A DNA stretch of 34,174 nt from Enterobacterales bacterium. Lineage in GTDB: Bacteria; Pseudomonadota; Gammaproteobacteria; Enterobacterales; Enterobacteriaceae. Below are positions 1 to 8,179 of the stretch, one piece after another. Location of the stretch: NCBI GenBank assembly GCA_015655145.1, contig JAATFO010000056.1, positions 1 through 34,174 on the forward strand, read 5' to 3'. Made by a program: the position numbers and the translations under genes. The number at the start of each line of letters is the position of its first letter. The first letter of the stretch is position 1. The notes beneath the pieces were generated by a model. That model saw only the letters and a program-made list of their open reading frames with translations. It was not told the origin of the DNA and made no database searches.

Positions 1-510
1 GAGGGGGGGGGGGGGGCCGTCAAACGCATCCGTTTATTTCAGCTCAGGTAGCCAGCTTATATTTATCGTAGAGTGGTCTTGCCTGAGAAACCCGGCAGGT
101 TGAATGCCGTTGTCTGTCTGGTTGATTCAACGAGGAATAGGTACATCACCTGGCGAATGATCAATACCGGGCTATACTTAACCTGAGCGATGTCTGCAAC
201 CGGGATCGTGAGGTGAGTTGGTCTGGTCGTTTAAATTCCATGGGCCGAGATGCCAGGCGTTGAGGAGATTTCACATTTTTATAATGATAAAAACCACGCA
301 GTTTTTACCTCAGCAGGTTTGTTGCACACTTATTGTATTGCCCACGAATGACAGCTACCCACACTTTTGGCACAGCAGATAATTTCCCCACAGGATGGTG
401 ATTCAGGACTCTACCCTGAGATACATCCGACATGATTAGCATGCCAGTGGCTTGTGTGATTTACGCGTCGCGCATAATCACAGGTTAACCATTGAGACAG
501 GAGAACGCGT
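1..510. other. Gene-free region upstream of otsB
   Basis: No convincing gene is visible. The region opens with 14 consecutive G (3-16), which looks like a sequence-end artefact. It holds a sigma-S-like -10 element (171-181), a short A/T-rich stem-loop (288-307, arms TAAAAAC and GTTTTTA around CACGCA) and an inverted repeat just before the otsB ribosome binding site (455-482). A 32-codon reading frame from 285 has no ribosome binding site at usable distance and I do not count it as a gene. Confidence 0.6.
171..181 (+). promoter_or_regulatory. Candidate sigma-S -10 element upstream of otsBA
   Basis: GCTATACTTAA fits the extended sigma-S -10 pattern KCTAYRCTTAA at every position. otsBA is RpoS-dependent in E. 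coli, so this is a reasonable otsBA promoter. It would give a leader of about 325 nt, which is long, and the element could instead drive an unseen small RNA. No good -35 hexamer is seen, which is normal for sigma-S promoters. Confidence 0.4.
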
Positions 511-1296
511 GTGACAACCGTATTAAGTGAAAATAACGTGTTATCGGTATCTGGCAGTGGGCGCTACGCCTTCTTTTTTGATGTAGATGGCACCTTAGCA
601 GCGATAAAACCACGTTCGGACATGGTGTTTATTCCTGAAATGGTTCGTCATACGCTGCAGGTGTTATCTGCGTTGAGTCACGGCGCGCTGGCGCTGATTT
701 CTGGTCGCCCCTTGCGGGAGCTGGATGCGCTAGTCGCGCCATTGCATGTCCCGCTTGCCGGCGTACATGGCGCTGAGCGTCGTGATGCGAGCGGGAAACT
801 GCATTGCGTCACCTTACCGCCGGGGATTGAGCAAGAATTGACGGATTTATTATCGCAAAACCTTGCCCGCTGGCCGGGAACGCAACTGGAAACGAAAGGC
901 ATGGCGTTTGCGTTGCACTACCGTCAGGCCCCACACTATGAAACGGCGATTTTGCAACTGGCAACCACTGTGGTAGCACGTTTCCCCATGCTGGTTTTAC
1001 AACCGGGGAAATGTGTTGTGGAACTCAAACCTCAGGGGATTGATAAAGGCGCGGCGATTGACGCGTTTATGCGTGAGGCGCCTTTTTCCGGACGTGTCCC
1101 GGTATTTTTCGGTGATGATTTAACGGACGAAGATGGTTTCCTCGCAGTTAATGCCATGCAGGGTATTTCCGTCAAAGTGGGCGAGGGGGCGGGTTGTGCG
1201 CAATATCGCCTGAAGGAGGTAAAGGACGTTTATGCCTGGCTCGAACAGGCAAGATTACATCTGGAGCAAAACAAAAAATTATTTGTAGGGAGTTAA
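511..1296 (+). CDS. otsB: Trehalose-6-phosphate phosphatase OtsB
   Basis: This cytoplasmic enzyme removes phosphate from trehalose 6-phosphate, the last step of trehalose synthesis for osmotic and stress protection. It has 261 residues (the E. coli protein is about 266) and is a HAD-superfamily phosphatase: motif I DVDGT with D24 (nucleophile) and D26, motif II around S64 (ISGRP), basic residues near K172/K179, and the acidic motif GDDLTDEDGF at 201-210. The start is GTG; AGGAG at 499-503 lies 7 bases upstream, which decides it. The gene is followed after 4 bp by otsA, so the two form an operon in the order B-A. Regulation by RpoS is expected from E. coli, and a sigma-S-like -10 element is visible upstream at 171-181. 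Confidence 0.95.
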   Translation: MTTVLSENNVLSVSGSGRYAFFFDVDGTLAAIKPRSDMVFIPEMVRHTLQVLSALSHGALALISGRPLRELDALVAPLHVPLAGVHGAERRDASGKLHCVTLPPGIEQELTDLLSQNLARWPGTQLETKGMAFALHYRQAPHYETAILQLATTVVARFPMLVLQPGKCVVELKPQGIDKGAAIDAFMREAPFSGRVPVFFGDDLTDEDGFLAVNAMQGISVKVGEGAGCAQYRLKEVKDVYAWLEQARLHLEQNKKLFVGS

Positions 1297-1300
1297 GGCT

Positions 1301-2737
1301 ATGAGTCGCTTAGTGGTCGTATCTAACCGTATCGCTGTGCCCGATGGTTCTAAGGCCAGTGCTGGTGGTTTAGCCATCGGTATTCTGGATGCGCTAAAAA
1401 CAACCGGAGGGTTATGGTTTGGCTGGAATGGTGACATCAGCACAATCACAGAAGAAGAGAATGAGGACGTTGATATTATTAACGAGGATGGCATTACCTA
1501 CGCCTCCCTGCCGTTAAGCCAGAATGATTATGATCTTTATTATTGTCAGTTCTCCAATACCGTAATTTGGCCAGCATTTCATTATCGGCTTGATTTGGTG
1601 CAGTTTCAGCGCGAAGCCTGGGAAGGGTATTGTCGTGTTAATGAATTGTTGGCAAAACGGCTGCATCCCTTAATTGAGTCAGATGATATTTTGTGGATCC
1701 ATGATTATCATCTGTTGCCGTTTGCCGCCGCTTTACGCCAGCAAGGGATGAATAATCGAATTGGTTTTTTTCTGCATATCCCTTTCCCGACGGCGGAGAT
1801 CTTTAATGCTTTACCGCCGCATGCAGAGCTACTGCGCATGTTGTGTCAATATGATCTTCTTGGTTTTCAGACTGAGAGTGATCGTGTGGCGTTTCTGGAA
1901 AGCCTCGCGTTATTGACCACCGTGCAACATTCGGGGGCGAAACAGCACTGCGCGTTTGATAATCACTTTGTTACCGAGGTTTATCCGATTGGCATCGAAC
2001 CGGACAGTATCAAAGAGATGGCAGAAGGTGCGTTGCCGCCAAAAATGGCGGCGATGAAACGCGAGTTAGGTGATGCGAAAAACATTATTGCCTGTGAACG
2101 CCTTGATTATTCAAAAGGGCTTCCGGAACGTTTCCTCGCCTATGAGGCGCTGCTGGAAAATTATCCTCAGCATCGCGGCAACATTCGCTATTCGCAGATT
2201 GCGCCAACTTCGCGCAGCGATGTTCAGGCATATCAGGATATTCGCCATCAACTGGAAACCGAAGCAGGACGCATCAACGGTAAATACGGCACTCTTGGCT
2301 GGACGCCGCTTTACTATCTTAACCAGCATTTTGATCGCCGCCTGCTAATGAAAATTTTCCGCCTGACCGATGTCGGTTTGGTCACGCCGTTGCGTGATGG
2401 TATGAATCTGGTGGCCAAAGAGTATGTTGCCGCTCAGGACCCGGATGACCCGGGTGTACTGATTTTGTCGCGTTTCGCGGGGGCAGCCAATGAACTGACC
2501 TCGGCGTTGATCGTCAATCCGTATGATCGAGACGAAGTGGCAGCGGCACTGGACAATGCCCTGACCATGCCACGTACTGAACGCATCTCCCGTTATAACG
2601 ATATGATGGCGATTTTGCGGGTAAATGATATTACGCACTGGCGCGACAGTTTTCTCAATGATTTGCGCATGGTCAGCCGTCATTACGACGATCAGGACAA
2701 AGAGAATAAGGTTGCCACGTTTCCTCGTCTGGCATAA
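1301..2737 (+). CDS. otsA: Trehalose-6-phosphate synthase OtsA
   Basis: This enzyme transfers glucose from UDP-glucose to glucose 6-phosphate to make trehalose 6-phosphate, the substrate of OtsB next door. It belongs to glycosyltransferase family 20 and has 478 residues (E. coli 474). Visible features are the N-terminal SNRIAVP segment with a conserved R10, the GG-W-F-GWNG stretch (36-44), HDYH with D135, the phosphate-binding ERLDYSKGL with R267 and K272, and PLRDGMNLVAKEY with D366 near the donor-binding glutamate. The ATG is preceded by GTAGGGAG and follows the otsB stop by only 4 bp, indicating translational coupling. A GC-rich inverted repeat follows the gene before the convergent uspC. 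Confidence 0.96.
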   Translation: MSRLVVVSNRIAVPDGSKASAGGLAIGILDALKTTGGLWFGWNGDISTITEEENEDVDIINEDGITYASLPLSQNDYDLYYCQFSNTVIWPAFHYRLDLVQFQREAWEGYCRVNELLAKRLHPLIESDDILWIHDYHLLPFAAALRQQGMNNRIGFFLHIPFPTAEIFNALPPHAELLRMLCQYDLLGFQTESDRVAFLESLALLTTVQHSGAKQHCAFDNHFVTEVYPIGIEPDSIKEMAEGALPPKMAAMKRELGDAKNIIACERLDYSKGLPERFLAYEALLENYPQHRGNIRYSQIAPTSRSDVQAYQDIRHQLETEAGRINGKYGTLGWTPLYYLNQHFDRRLLMKIFRLTDVGLVTPLRDGMNLVAKEYVAAQDPDDPGVLILSRFAGAANELTSALIVNPYDRDEVAAALDNALTMPRTERISRYNDMMAILRVNDITHWRDSFLNDLRMVSRHYDDQDKENKVATFPRLA

Positions 2738-2784
2738 ACAACAGATCAGAGGTCGCCAGCGACAGTGTGTTCCCTACCGGTAGT

Positions 2785-2814
2785 TATCCCCCGGCAACAG
2801 TAACATGGGGGATA
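2785..2814. terminator. Inverted repeat between convergent otsA and uspC
   Basis: TATCCCCC (2785-2792) and GGGGGATA (2807-2814) form a perfect 8-bp stem with a 14-nt loop between the ends of otsA and uspC. Neither strand has a U-tract after the stem, so it is at best a weak or Rho-assisted bidirectional terminator. Confidence 0.35.
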
Positions 2815-2820
2815 GCCTGG

Positions 2821-3240
2821 TCATAATGGTACAATTAGAACGTCAATCCCGCTCTTATCAATAACGCGGCGCGCCGAACCTATCAACGCATTGAATAATT
2901 TCTGATTATGATTACCACATATCACTAAGTCGATATGCTGCTTTTTGCAGTATGCAGAAATATGCGGAACAAGTTCACCATAAACAACATGGGTATTTTC
3001 TATCGGATAATCAGACTGGGCTTTTAACTCGTTAAAAAAAAGCAAGATTTCTTCCTGCATGAGTTCACGCATGTTGTCCAGCATTGGGGCCGCGAAGCTA
3101 TTATACAATTCCGGATCAGAAGCCAGGGTAATCAGGCTTATTTTCCCGGCATTAGGGCGGACAACTGAAACGGCTTTTTTCACTAAAAGATGACTTTCCG
3201 GGGCCATCGCTACAGCCACCAGGACATGACGATAAGCCAT
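2821..3240 (-). CDS. uspC: Universal stress protein UspC
   Basis: This is a small cytoplasmic stress protein of the UspA family with 139 residues. The reading frame is open further upstream, but ATG at 3240 has a perfect AGGAGG at 3246-3251 and gives the family N-terminus MAYRHVLVAVA, so I use it. The C-terminal segment CGNHNQ...LIGSARRVI corresponds to the nucleotide-loop region, but the second glycine of the ATP-binding G-2x-G pattern is replaced by asparagine. This suggests the non-ATP-binding UspA/C/D type. Its place beside otsBA matches the E. coli uspC neighbourhood. In E. coli the flagellar regulator flhDC follows; here argS lies directly upstream on the same strand. Confidence 0.88.
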   Translation of the reverse strand: MAYRHVLVAVAMAPESHLLVKKAVSVVRPNAGKISLITLASDPELYNSFAAPMLDNMRELMQEEILLFFNELKAQSDYPIENTHVVYGELVPHISAYCKKQHIDLVICGNHNQKLFNALIGSARRVIDKSGIDVLIVPL

Positions 3241-3365
3241 TATATCCTCCTGATTAACAAAAGTAGTTGTGAAAACGGGCATAACCGCGTGCACGCCAGG
3301 CGACTGACCGCATGCAAAGAGGCACAAATATCGCGCCCCTGTAATCGATTGCTCTTTATGCCGGG

Positions 3366-5096
3366 CTACATGTATTCTACGGTTTCAATTCCCAGCGTGT
3401 CCAAACCTTGTTTCAATGTTTTTGCTGTCAGCAGCGATAATTTCAGGCGACTTTGACGTATGGCCTCATCTTCGGCTGTCAGGATCGGGCAATGCTCATA
3501 GAAAACGGAAAACAACCCCGCCAGATCGTAAAGATAGGCGCACATGACATGGGGCGTTCCATCACGTGCAACTTGGGTAAGGGTTTCTTCAAACTGCAAC
3601 AGACGTGCTGCCAGCGCGGCTTCGCGATCTTCCGTCAGAATGACCTTGCCGGTCACCGCAGACTCGTCAATCCCGGCTTTACGAAACACCGATAATACCC
3701 GGGTATAGGCGTATTGCATATACGGTGCGGTATTGCCTTCGAAGGCCAGCATATTGTCCCAGTCAAAAATATAGTCAGTGGTGCGGCTTTTAGACAGATC
3801 GGCATATTTGACGGCGCCAATACCGACCGTATTGGCCAACGCAGCAATTTCACTGGCGGACATCTGTGGATTTTTTCCGGCGATCAAGGTGGTTGCGCGT
3901 TCAACAGCTTCATCCAGCAAATCGGACAGCTTGATGGTTCCTCCTGCACGAGTCTTGAATGGACGACCATCTTTGCCCAGCATCATGCCAAACATATGGT
4001 GCTCCAGCGGGACAGATTCTGGCACATAACCCGCTTTACGAACAATGGCCCAGGCTTGCATCAGGTGCTGATGTTGGCGGCTGTCTATATAGTAGAGCAC
4101 CCGGTCGGCATGTAATTGCTCATAACGGTATTTTGCACAGGCAATATCGGTAGTGGTATACAGGTAACCACCGTCTTTTTTCTGGATTATCACGCCCATT
4201 GGTTCGCCTTCCTTGTTTTTGAACTCATCAAGGAAAACCACAATGGCGCCTTCACTCTCAACGGCCAGCCCTTTGGCTTTGAGATCAGCAACAATGCCCG
4301 GCAACATATCATTATACAGGCTTTCACCCATGACATCGGTACGGGTTAGCGTGACGTTCAGGCGATCATACACTATCTGGTTTTGCATCATGGTGATATC
4401 AATCAGCTTTTTCCACATAATGCGGCAATAGGCATCGCCCCGTTGCAGTTTCACTACGTAGCTACGTGCGCGTTCAGCAAAATCTTCATCTTGATCATAG
4501 ACTTTTTTCGCTTCACGATAGAATGCTTCAAGATCGGCCAGTGCGATATTTTCATCGTGTTCGCTTTGCTGCCGTTCGAGGAAGGCGATCAGCATACCAA
4601 ATTGGGTGCCCCAGTCACCGACATGGTTGGCGCGAATGACCTTATGGCCGAGGAATTCCAGCGTACGTACGGCTGCATCGCCAATAATGGTGGATCGTAA
4701 GTGGCCCACGTGCATCTCTTTTGCCACGTTAGGCGCCGAATAGTCGATGACGATAGTTTGCGGCGTAACCTGCGCAATCCCAAGATGCGGATCGGCGGTA
4801 GTGATATCAACCTGCTGTGCCAGCCATTGGCGATCGAGGAAAATATTGATGAAACCGGGACCAGCAATCTCGACCTTACTGGCAATTTCTTTCAAATCAA
4901 TCTGTTGTATTACTTTCTCTGCCAGTGTTCGTGGTGGCAGTCCCAGCGTTTTCGCCACGGCCATTATCCCATTGGCTTGGTAGTCACCAAATTGGGCTTT
5001 AGCCGACTGACGAACCATCGGTTCGCAGTTAGCCGGGGCGCCGCACACTGCCATTGCCTGACGGATCTTTTCTGCAAGAAGAGCCTGAATATTCAC
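3366..5096 (-). CDS. argS: Arginyl-tRNA synthetase
   Basis: This enzyme charges tRNA-Arg with arginine and is essential for translation. It has 576 residues (E. coli 577). It is a class I synthetase with an N-terminal tRNA D-loop recognition domain (about 1-90), the HVGH signature at 129-132, and the KMSKS region replaced by a glycine/lysine loop ([12 protein letters not shown]), as in most bacterial ArgRS. The C-terminal DALR anticodon-binding domain ends in the family-typical ETVEYM. Translation starts at GTG (5094-5096) with AAGGT a short distance upstream; the next residues [14 protein letters not shown] match the family start. A candidate promoter lies about 120 nt upstream (5224-5252). 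uspC follows on the same strand after 125 bp. Confidence 0.96.
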   Translation of the reverse strand: MNIQALLAEKIRQAMAVCGAPANCEPMVRQSAKAQFGDYQANGIMAVAKTLGLPPRTLAEKVIQQIDLKEIASKVEIAGPGFINIFLDRQWLAQQVDITTADPHLGIAQVTPQTIVIDYSAPNVAKEMHVGHLRSTIIGDAAVRTLEFLGHKVIRANHVGDWGTQFGMLIAFLERQQSEHDENIALADLEAFYREAKKVYDQDEDFAERARSYVVKLQRGDAYCRIMWKKLIDITMMQNQIVYDRLNVTLTRTDVMGESLYNDMLPGIVADLKAKGLAVESEGAIVVFLDEFKNKEGEPMGVIIQKKDGGYLYTTTDIACAKYRYEQLHADRVLYYIDSRQHQHLMQAWAIVRKAGYVPESVPLEHHMFGMMLGKDGRPFKTRAGGTIKLSDLLDEAVERATTLIAGKNPQMSASEIAALANTVGIGAVKYADLSKSRTTDYIFDWDNMLAFEGNTAPYMQYAYTRVLSVFRKAGIDESAVTGKVILTEDREAALAARLLQFEETLTQVARDGTPHVMCAYLYDLAGLFSVFYEHCPILTAEDEAIRQSRLKLSLLTAKTLKQGLDTLGIETVEYM

Positions 5097-5223
5097 CAGA
5101 TTACCTTAATTAGCCATAAAACCCATGACGATCAGATGGGCCATTATCACCCCCACGTCTGACAGCATGAAACAGCGAGAAGACGTGCTGTTCAGTGACG
5201 CAGCGGTAAAAAGAAGAGGAAAA

Positions 5224-5252
5224 GTATACGTTATTTGTATTCAGGCGTCAGT
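5224..5252 (-). promoter_or_regulatory. Candidate sigma-70 promoter for argS
   Basis: On the minus strand a TATACT -10 (5224-5229) is preceded, with 17-bp spacing, by CTGACG (5247-5252), matching 4 of 6 positions of TTGACA. The start site would be near 5217, giving a leader of about 120 nt before the argS GTG. It lies downstream of the small membrane-protein gene, so argS need not be co-transcribed with it. Confidence 0.45.
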
Positions 5253-5302
5253 AGCCTTGAAGGGGGGAAAAGTGATGAAAGGACTTCAGCTGCAAAAGGT
5301 GA

Positions 5303-5425
5303 CTAACGACGACGGGTGTGGCGATTGGGGTCGCGTACAATTCTGTTGTTACGGATTTTCCAGTGGCGCGTGATGGCAAATATTACCAACGCAATAAGCA
5401 CCACTACAGCAATTAACATCAGCAT
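5303..5425 (-). CDS. Unrecognised 40-residue single-pass membrane protein
   Basis: A short frame of 40 codons plus TAG starts at ATG (5423-5425). AAGGA is 8 bases upstream, at ideal spacing. The product begins MLMLIAVVVLIALVIFAITR and ends in the basic tail NRHTRRR. Residues 2-18 form one strongly hydrophobic helix, followed by about 20 residues rich in Arg, Lys and His. The positive-inside rule predicts an outside N-terminus and a cytoplasmic basic tail. I do not recognise a family. It lies alone in the 630-bp gap between argS and yecM, 206 bp upstream of argS on the same strand, and an AT-rich block lies upstream of it. The ribosome binding site, clean helix and charge asymmetry argue for a real gene, but it is short enough to be chance. 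Confidence 0.6.
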   Translation of the reverse strand: MLMLIAVVVLIALVIFAITRHWKIRNNRIVRDPNRHTRRR

Positions 5426-5729
5426 ATGGCCATTCCTTATGTGAAGGTAAAGTCTAATCTATAAGAAAGGTCGTTATCCTGCAATAACGCGATAAGCAAT
5501 TAGGAATTACCTTATTTTCTAATAAAAAAAGACCAAAACTTTAATTTTTTTGTCAGACAATTCTGTGTCGGGCATTGTATCATAATAACTGGCATTTCAT
5601 GGGATTATCAGAATTTTCTTTATAAATAAAAATGTCCCTGATTTGATATCGAATGTATTTAACAATGGCCCTGATATTTATACGATAATATCTGATTATT
5701 AAGAAATTGATTAAAAAAGGAATGCGTTG
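5426..5729. other. AT-rich divergent regulatory region upstream of yecM
   Basis: About 300 bases with no gene lie between the small membrane-protein gene (minus) and yecM (plus). The stretch is markedly richer in A and T than its surroundings, with runs of A and T near 5521-5555. It should contain the promoters of both flanking genes. A small inverted repeat, GATATT and AATATC, lies in the segment 5666-5695 near the yecM start. I see no clear -35/-10 pair. Confidence 0.5.
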
Positions 5730-6290
5730 ATGCACCATAATTGTCCAGAAGAATTAATGGATATTATCGATGATTTACCTCGTTTTGATCGTGCGTTAAT
5801 GAATCTGGCCACGCGACTTGATTTAAATCTGGTGCAGCTCAATGCAGATCACATTGCGCTACGTTGCCATCAAGTTACCACCGCAGAGCGCTGGAAACGC
5901 GGGTTATCTCAAATGGGTGAGCTATTTTCAGAAAATATGATTAATGGCCGTCCCGTTTGCTTGTTTTCACTGCAGCAACCGTTAACGGTGGGGCCCTGGT
6001 CAATTGACGTCATTGAATTACCCTGGCCGGGTGAAAGACACTATCGTCATGAAGGTTGGGAACATGTGGAGATTGTGTTGCGTGGCGAGCCCGATACGCT
6101 GGGAAAACGCGCGATGGCGTTATTTTCTGATCACGCGCTACAGCAAAAAGGTATCGTCTTTAAAAGCCGGACACCGAAAGGGGAGAACAAGGGGTTGCCA
6201 AATTTGACGCTGGCTGTCAGTGATGGCGAGATAACCCTTAAATTTCATTGCTGGACGTTGAAAGAAATCGTTGCCAGCGAGCGGGACTAA
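5730..6290 (+). CDS. yecM: YecM, VOC-superfamily protein of unknown function
   Basis: This 186-residue cytoplasmic protein matches E. coli YecM closely in length and in conserved stretches such as ADHIALRCHQ, FSENMINGRP, ELPWPGE and EGWEHVEIV. The family has the vicinal-oxygen-chelate fold of glyoxalases and dioxygenases. Three histidines that could bind a metal are in conserved segments (ADHIALR, WEHVEIV, LKFHCW), but no substrate is established. I use the ATG at 5730, which has AAAGG 9 bases upstream, rather than the TTG one codon earlier. In E. coli yecM also lies next to argS and cutC, so the neighbourhood is conserved. A 7-bp hairpin (6304-6319) follows the stop codon. Confidence 0.9.
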   Translation: MHHNCPEELMDIIDDLPRFDRALMNLATRLDLNLVQLNADHIALRCHQVTTAERWKRGLSQMGELFSENMINGRPVCLFSLQQPLTVGPWSIDVIELPWPGERHYRHEGWEHVEIVLRGEPDTLGKRAMALFSDHALQQKGIVFKSRTPKGENKGLPNLTLAVSDGEITLKFHCWTLKEIVASERD

Positions 6291-6303
6291 TACCGGATGT
6301 TAG

Positions 6304-6319
6304 CGGCTGGTTCCAGCCG
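6304..6319 (+). terminator. Short GC-rich hairpin after yecM
   Basis: CGGCTGG and CCAGCCG flank TT directly after the yecM stop. The stem is strong but there is no T-tract after it, so termination here is uncertain. Confidence 0.3.
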
Positions 6320-6650
6320 TTGCATGGCCATTTCCCTGTGGTATCGTCATAACCCAACAGACCATGACGGCTACCAAGAGGTAAGGCATGGATAATGTTA
6401 TCAGCGGAATGTAACGTCGCAGTGACAGCCGATCCGCGATCACCTTATTTATGCTGTTTGGCACGACCACTGTGACGCTGGTCTATCCTTTGGATAGCAT
6501 CGAATCGCAGTGAAAGCGCTCTTGTTGCAATATTGTCCAACATACCCCTGACGGATAACATGGCGCGGCCATGTACTGTCTGGCCATGAGGTGTGAAGAG
6601 CAGGATCACTGCTAAGATGGCGCTTAAGCGTTAAATAACAGGAGTATGCG
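6320..6650 (+). other. Gene-free gap between yecM and cutC, possible gene relic
   Basis: No intact gene is seen. An 8-codon frame (ATG at 6388) has a good AGAGGTAAGG upstream and stops at once. Just after that stop the same frame runs on for 30-odd codons to a TGA near 6514, including a hydrophobic segment LFMLFGTTTVTLVYPL. This could be the remains of a membrane protein broken by a nonsense codon, but I cannot assign a family and chance is a fair explanation. The cutC promoter should also be here. Confidence 0.3.
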
Positions 6651-7403
6651 GTGACAAAACTGGAAGTATGCTGCTACGGGGTTGACGGTGCAGTGGTTGC
6701 TCAGCAGTCTGGCGCTGATCGCATCGAGTTGTGTGTCGCGCCACGGGAGGGTGGGTTAACGCCCTCTGTCGGTATGCTGAAGATGGCAAGGGATCAGGTG
6801 TTGATCCCGGTGCATCCGATTGTGCGCCCGCGCGGGGGCGATTTTTGTTATTCCGCACAGGAATTTGCCGTAATGAAGTCAGACGTGGCGTTTATCCGCG
6901 ATTTAGGCTTCCCCGGGGTGGTTATTGGCATGTTGAATGAAGATGCGCATATCGACATTAACAGAATGAGCGAAATTATGGCGCTGTGTGGCGATATGGC
7001 GGTGACCTTTCACCGTGCTTTTGATCTGTGCCAGCAACCGAAACGAGCGTTGGCGACATTAACCGAGCTGGGGGTGGCGCGAATCCTGACCTCGGGCCAG
7101 CAGCAACGTGCAGAAAATGGAATTGCATTGCTAAAGGAACTAACTGAACTCAGTGAGGGTCCAATCATTATGGCTGGTGCAGGCGTGCGTTTAAGCAACC
7201 TGCAGAAGTTTCTTGACGTTGGCATCCAGGAGCTGCATAGCTCGGTCAGTCGTCGAGTTCCTTCCCGGATGCGTTACCGAAAGGCGGGTGTTTCTATGTG
7301 TTCCAGTGCTGAAATCGATGAATTTAGCCGTGATTGTGTTGACGGTGATATGGTTGAAGCCATGAAAAGTATTATGCAGATGAACGCCATGCGGGTGGCC
7401 TGA
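6651..7403 (+). CDS. cutC: CutC family protein
   Basis: This 250-residue cytoplasmic protein is very close in length to E. coli CutC (248) and has the family's TIM-barrel pattern with the N-terminal [11 protein letters not shown] segment, [31 protein letters not shown] and a C-terminal barrel strand around IIMAGAGV. CutC was named for copper tolerance, but a direct copper role has been disputed and its substrate is not settled. Conserved Cys and His residues in the barrel could bind metal. Translation starts at GTG with AGGAG (6640-6644) 6 bases upstream; the ATG at 6646 is out of frame. A strong intrinsic terminator follows at 7465-7493. Confidence 0.93.
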   Translation: MTKLEVCCYGVDGAVVAQQSGADRIELCVAPREGGLTPSVGMLKMARDQVLIPVHPIVRPRGGDFCYSAQEFAVMKSDVAFIRDLGFPGVVIGMLNEDAHIDINRMSEIMALCGDMAVTFHRAFDLCQQPKRALATLTELGVARILTSGQQQRAENGIALLKELTELSEGPIIMAGAGVRLSNLQKFLDVGIQELHSSVSRRVPSRMRYRKAGVSMCSSAEIDEFSRDCVDGDMVEAMKSIMQMNAMRVA

Positions 7404-7464
7404 TGCCACAACCCATTTTGCCGCGCAGCACGCCGTTTCTCCGACGTGATGTTTGCAAGTACCA

Positions 7465-7493
7465 AACCCCAGCATCTTGTTGGGGTTTTTTTT
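7465..7493 (+). terminator. Intrinsic terminator of cutC
   Basis: AACCCCA (7465-7471) pairs with TGGGGTT (7481-7487), and the stem runs into eight T (7486-7493). This is a textbook Rho-independent terminator about 60 bases after the cutC stop. Confidence 0.9.
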
Positions 7494-7527
7494 CATTAAA
7501 TTATTAGGCTAAAGTAGATAACTGGGT

Positions 7528-7577
7528 CCGCATAGCAAGAAAACGGTTCAGAACGGAACCGAATTCTTGCTATGCGG
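7528..7577. repeat. 50-nt perfect-armed hairpin between cutC and speG
   Basis: CCGCATAGCAAGAA (7528-7541) and TTCTTGCTATGCGG (7564-7577) are perfect 14-bp arms. Inside them, after a symmetric AA/AA internal loop, CGGTTC (7544-7549) pairs with GAACCG (7556-7561) around a 6-nt loop. There is no T-tract on either side. It lies between convergent genes, downstream of the cutC terminator. It may be a processing or bidirectional stop signal for speG transcription or a small palindromic element. Confidence 0.7.
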
Positions 7578-7612
7578 CCTCCCATTCCTCGTATCGCGGA
7601 CGTTCCGCTAGG

Positions 7613-8179
7613 TTATTGCGCCGTAGGTTCCACCATGGCATGTGCAGGTTTATGTCTCTCAAGATACTGATGTTGGAAAATGCACATGCGAAGGGTGTTG
7701 CGGTACTCACCGTTGATGAAAAACTCGTGGATAAGTTCTCCTTCAATTTCAAATCCCAACTGGTCATAGATATGGATCGCCTTTTTATTTTCTTTGTCGA
7801 CGATCAGATATAGTTTATAGAGATTCAGTACAGAAAAACCATAATCCATGGCGAGTTTAACGGCTTTGCTGGCCAGTCCTTTACCCTGATGACTGGGTTC
7901 GATGATGATCTGAAACTCGGCGCGTCGATGAATATGGTTGATTTCAACCAGTTCAACCAGTCCAACTTTGTCGCCATCATGTTCCACGACGAACCGGCGT
8001 TCGCTTTGATCGTGGATGTGCTTATCGTAGAGGTCCGACAATTCAACGAAGGCTTCGTAAGGTTCTTCAAACCAGTAGCGCATTACGCTGGCATTATTAT
8101 CAAGTTGGTGGACAAAGCTGAGATCTTCCCGTTCGAGCGGACGAAGTTTAACACCGTTACTGGCTGGTATAACAGACAT
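7613..8179 (-). CDS. speG: Spermidine N1-acetyltransferase SpeG
   Basis: The enzyme acetylates spermidine or spermine with acetyl-CoA and prevents polyamine toxicity in the cytoplasm. It has 188 residues (E. coli 186). It is a GNAT-fold protein with the acetyl-CoA pyrophosphate loop QGKGLA (98-103), the conserved N-terminal [10 protein letters not shown] and [19 protein letters not shown] segments, and the C-terminal [10 protein letters not shown]...FQHQYL. The protein ends PTAQ like the E. coli enzyme. The ATG at 8179 is preceded by a perfect AAGGAG (8185-8190). In E. coli speG lies beside ynfC; a YnfC-like gene is divergent from it here too, so this pair appears to have moved together. Confidence 0.95.
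   Translation of the reverse strand: MSVIPASNGVKLRPLEREDLSFVHQLDNNASVMRYWFEEPYEAFVELSDLYDKHIHDQSERRFVVEHDGDKVGLVELVEINHIHRRAEFQIIIEPSHQGKGLASKAVKLAMDYGFSVLNLYKLYLIVDKENKKAIHIYDQLGFEIEGELIHEFFINGEYRNTLRMCIFQHQYLERHKPAHAMVEPTAQ

Noticed and set aside
285..383. 32-codon frame upstream of otsB
   Set aside because: No ribosome binding site at useful distance and no membrane or domain signal.
455..482. CRP binding site before otsB
   Set aside because: CRP needs TGTGA and TCACA six bases apart; here the arms are separated by 14-18 bases.
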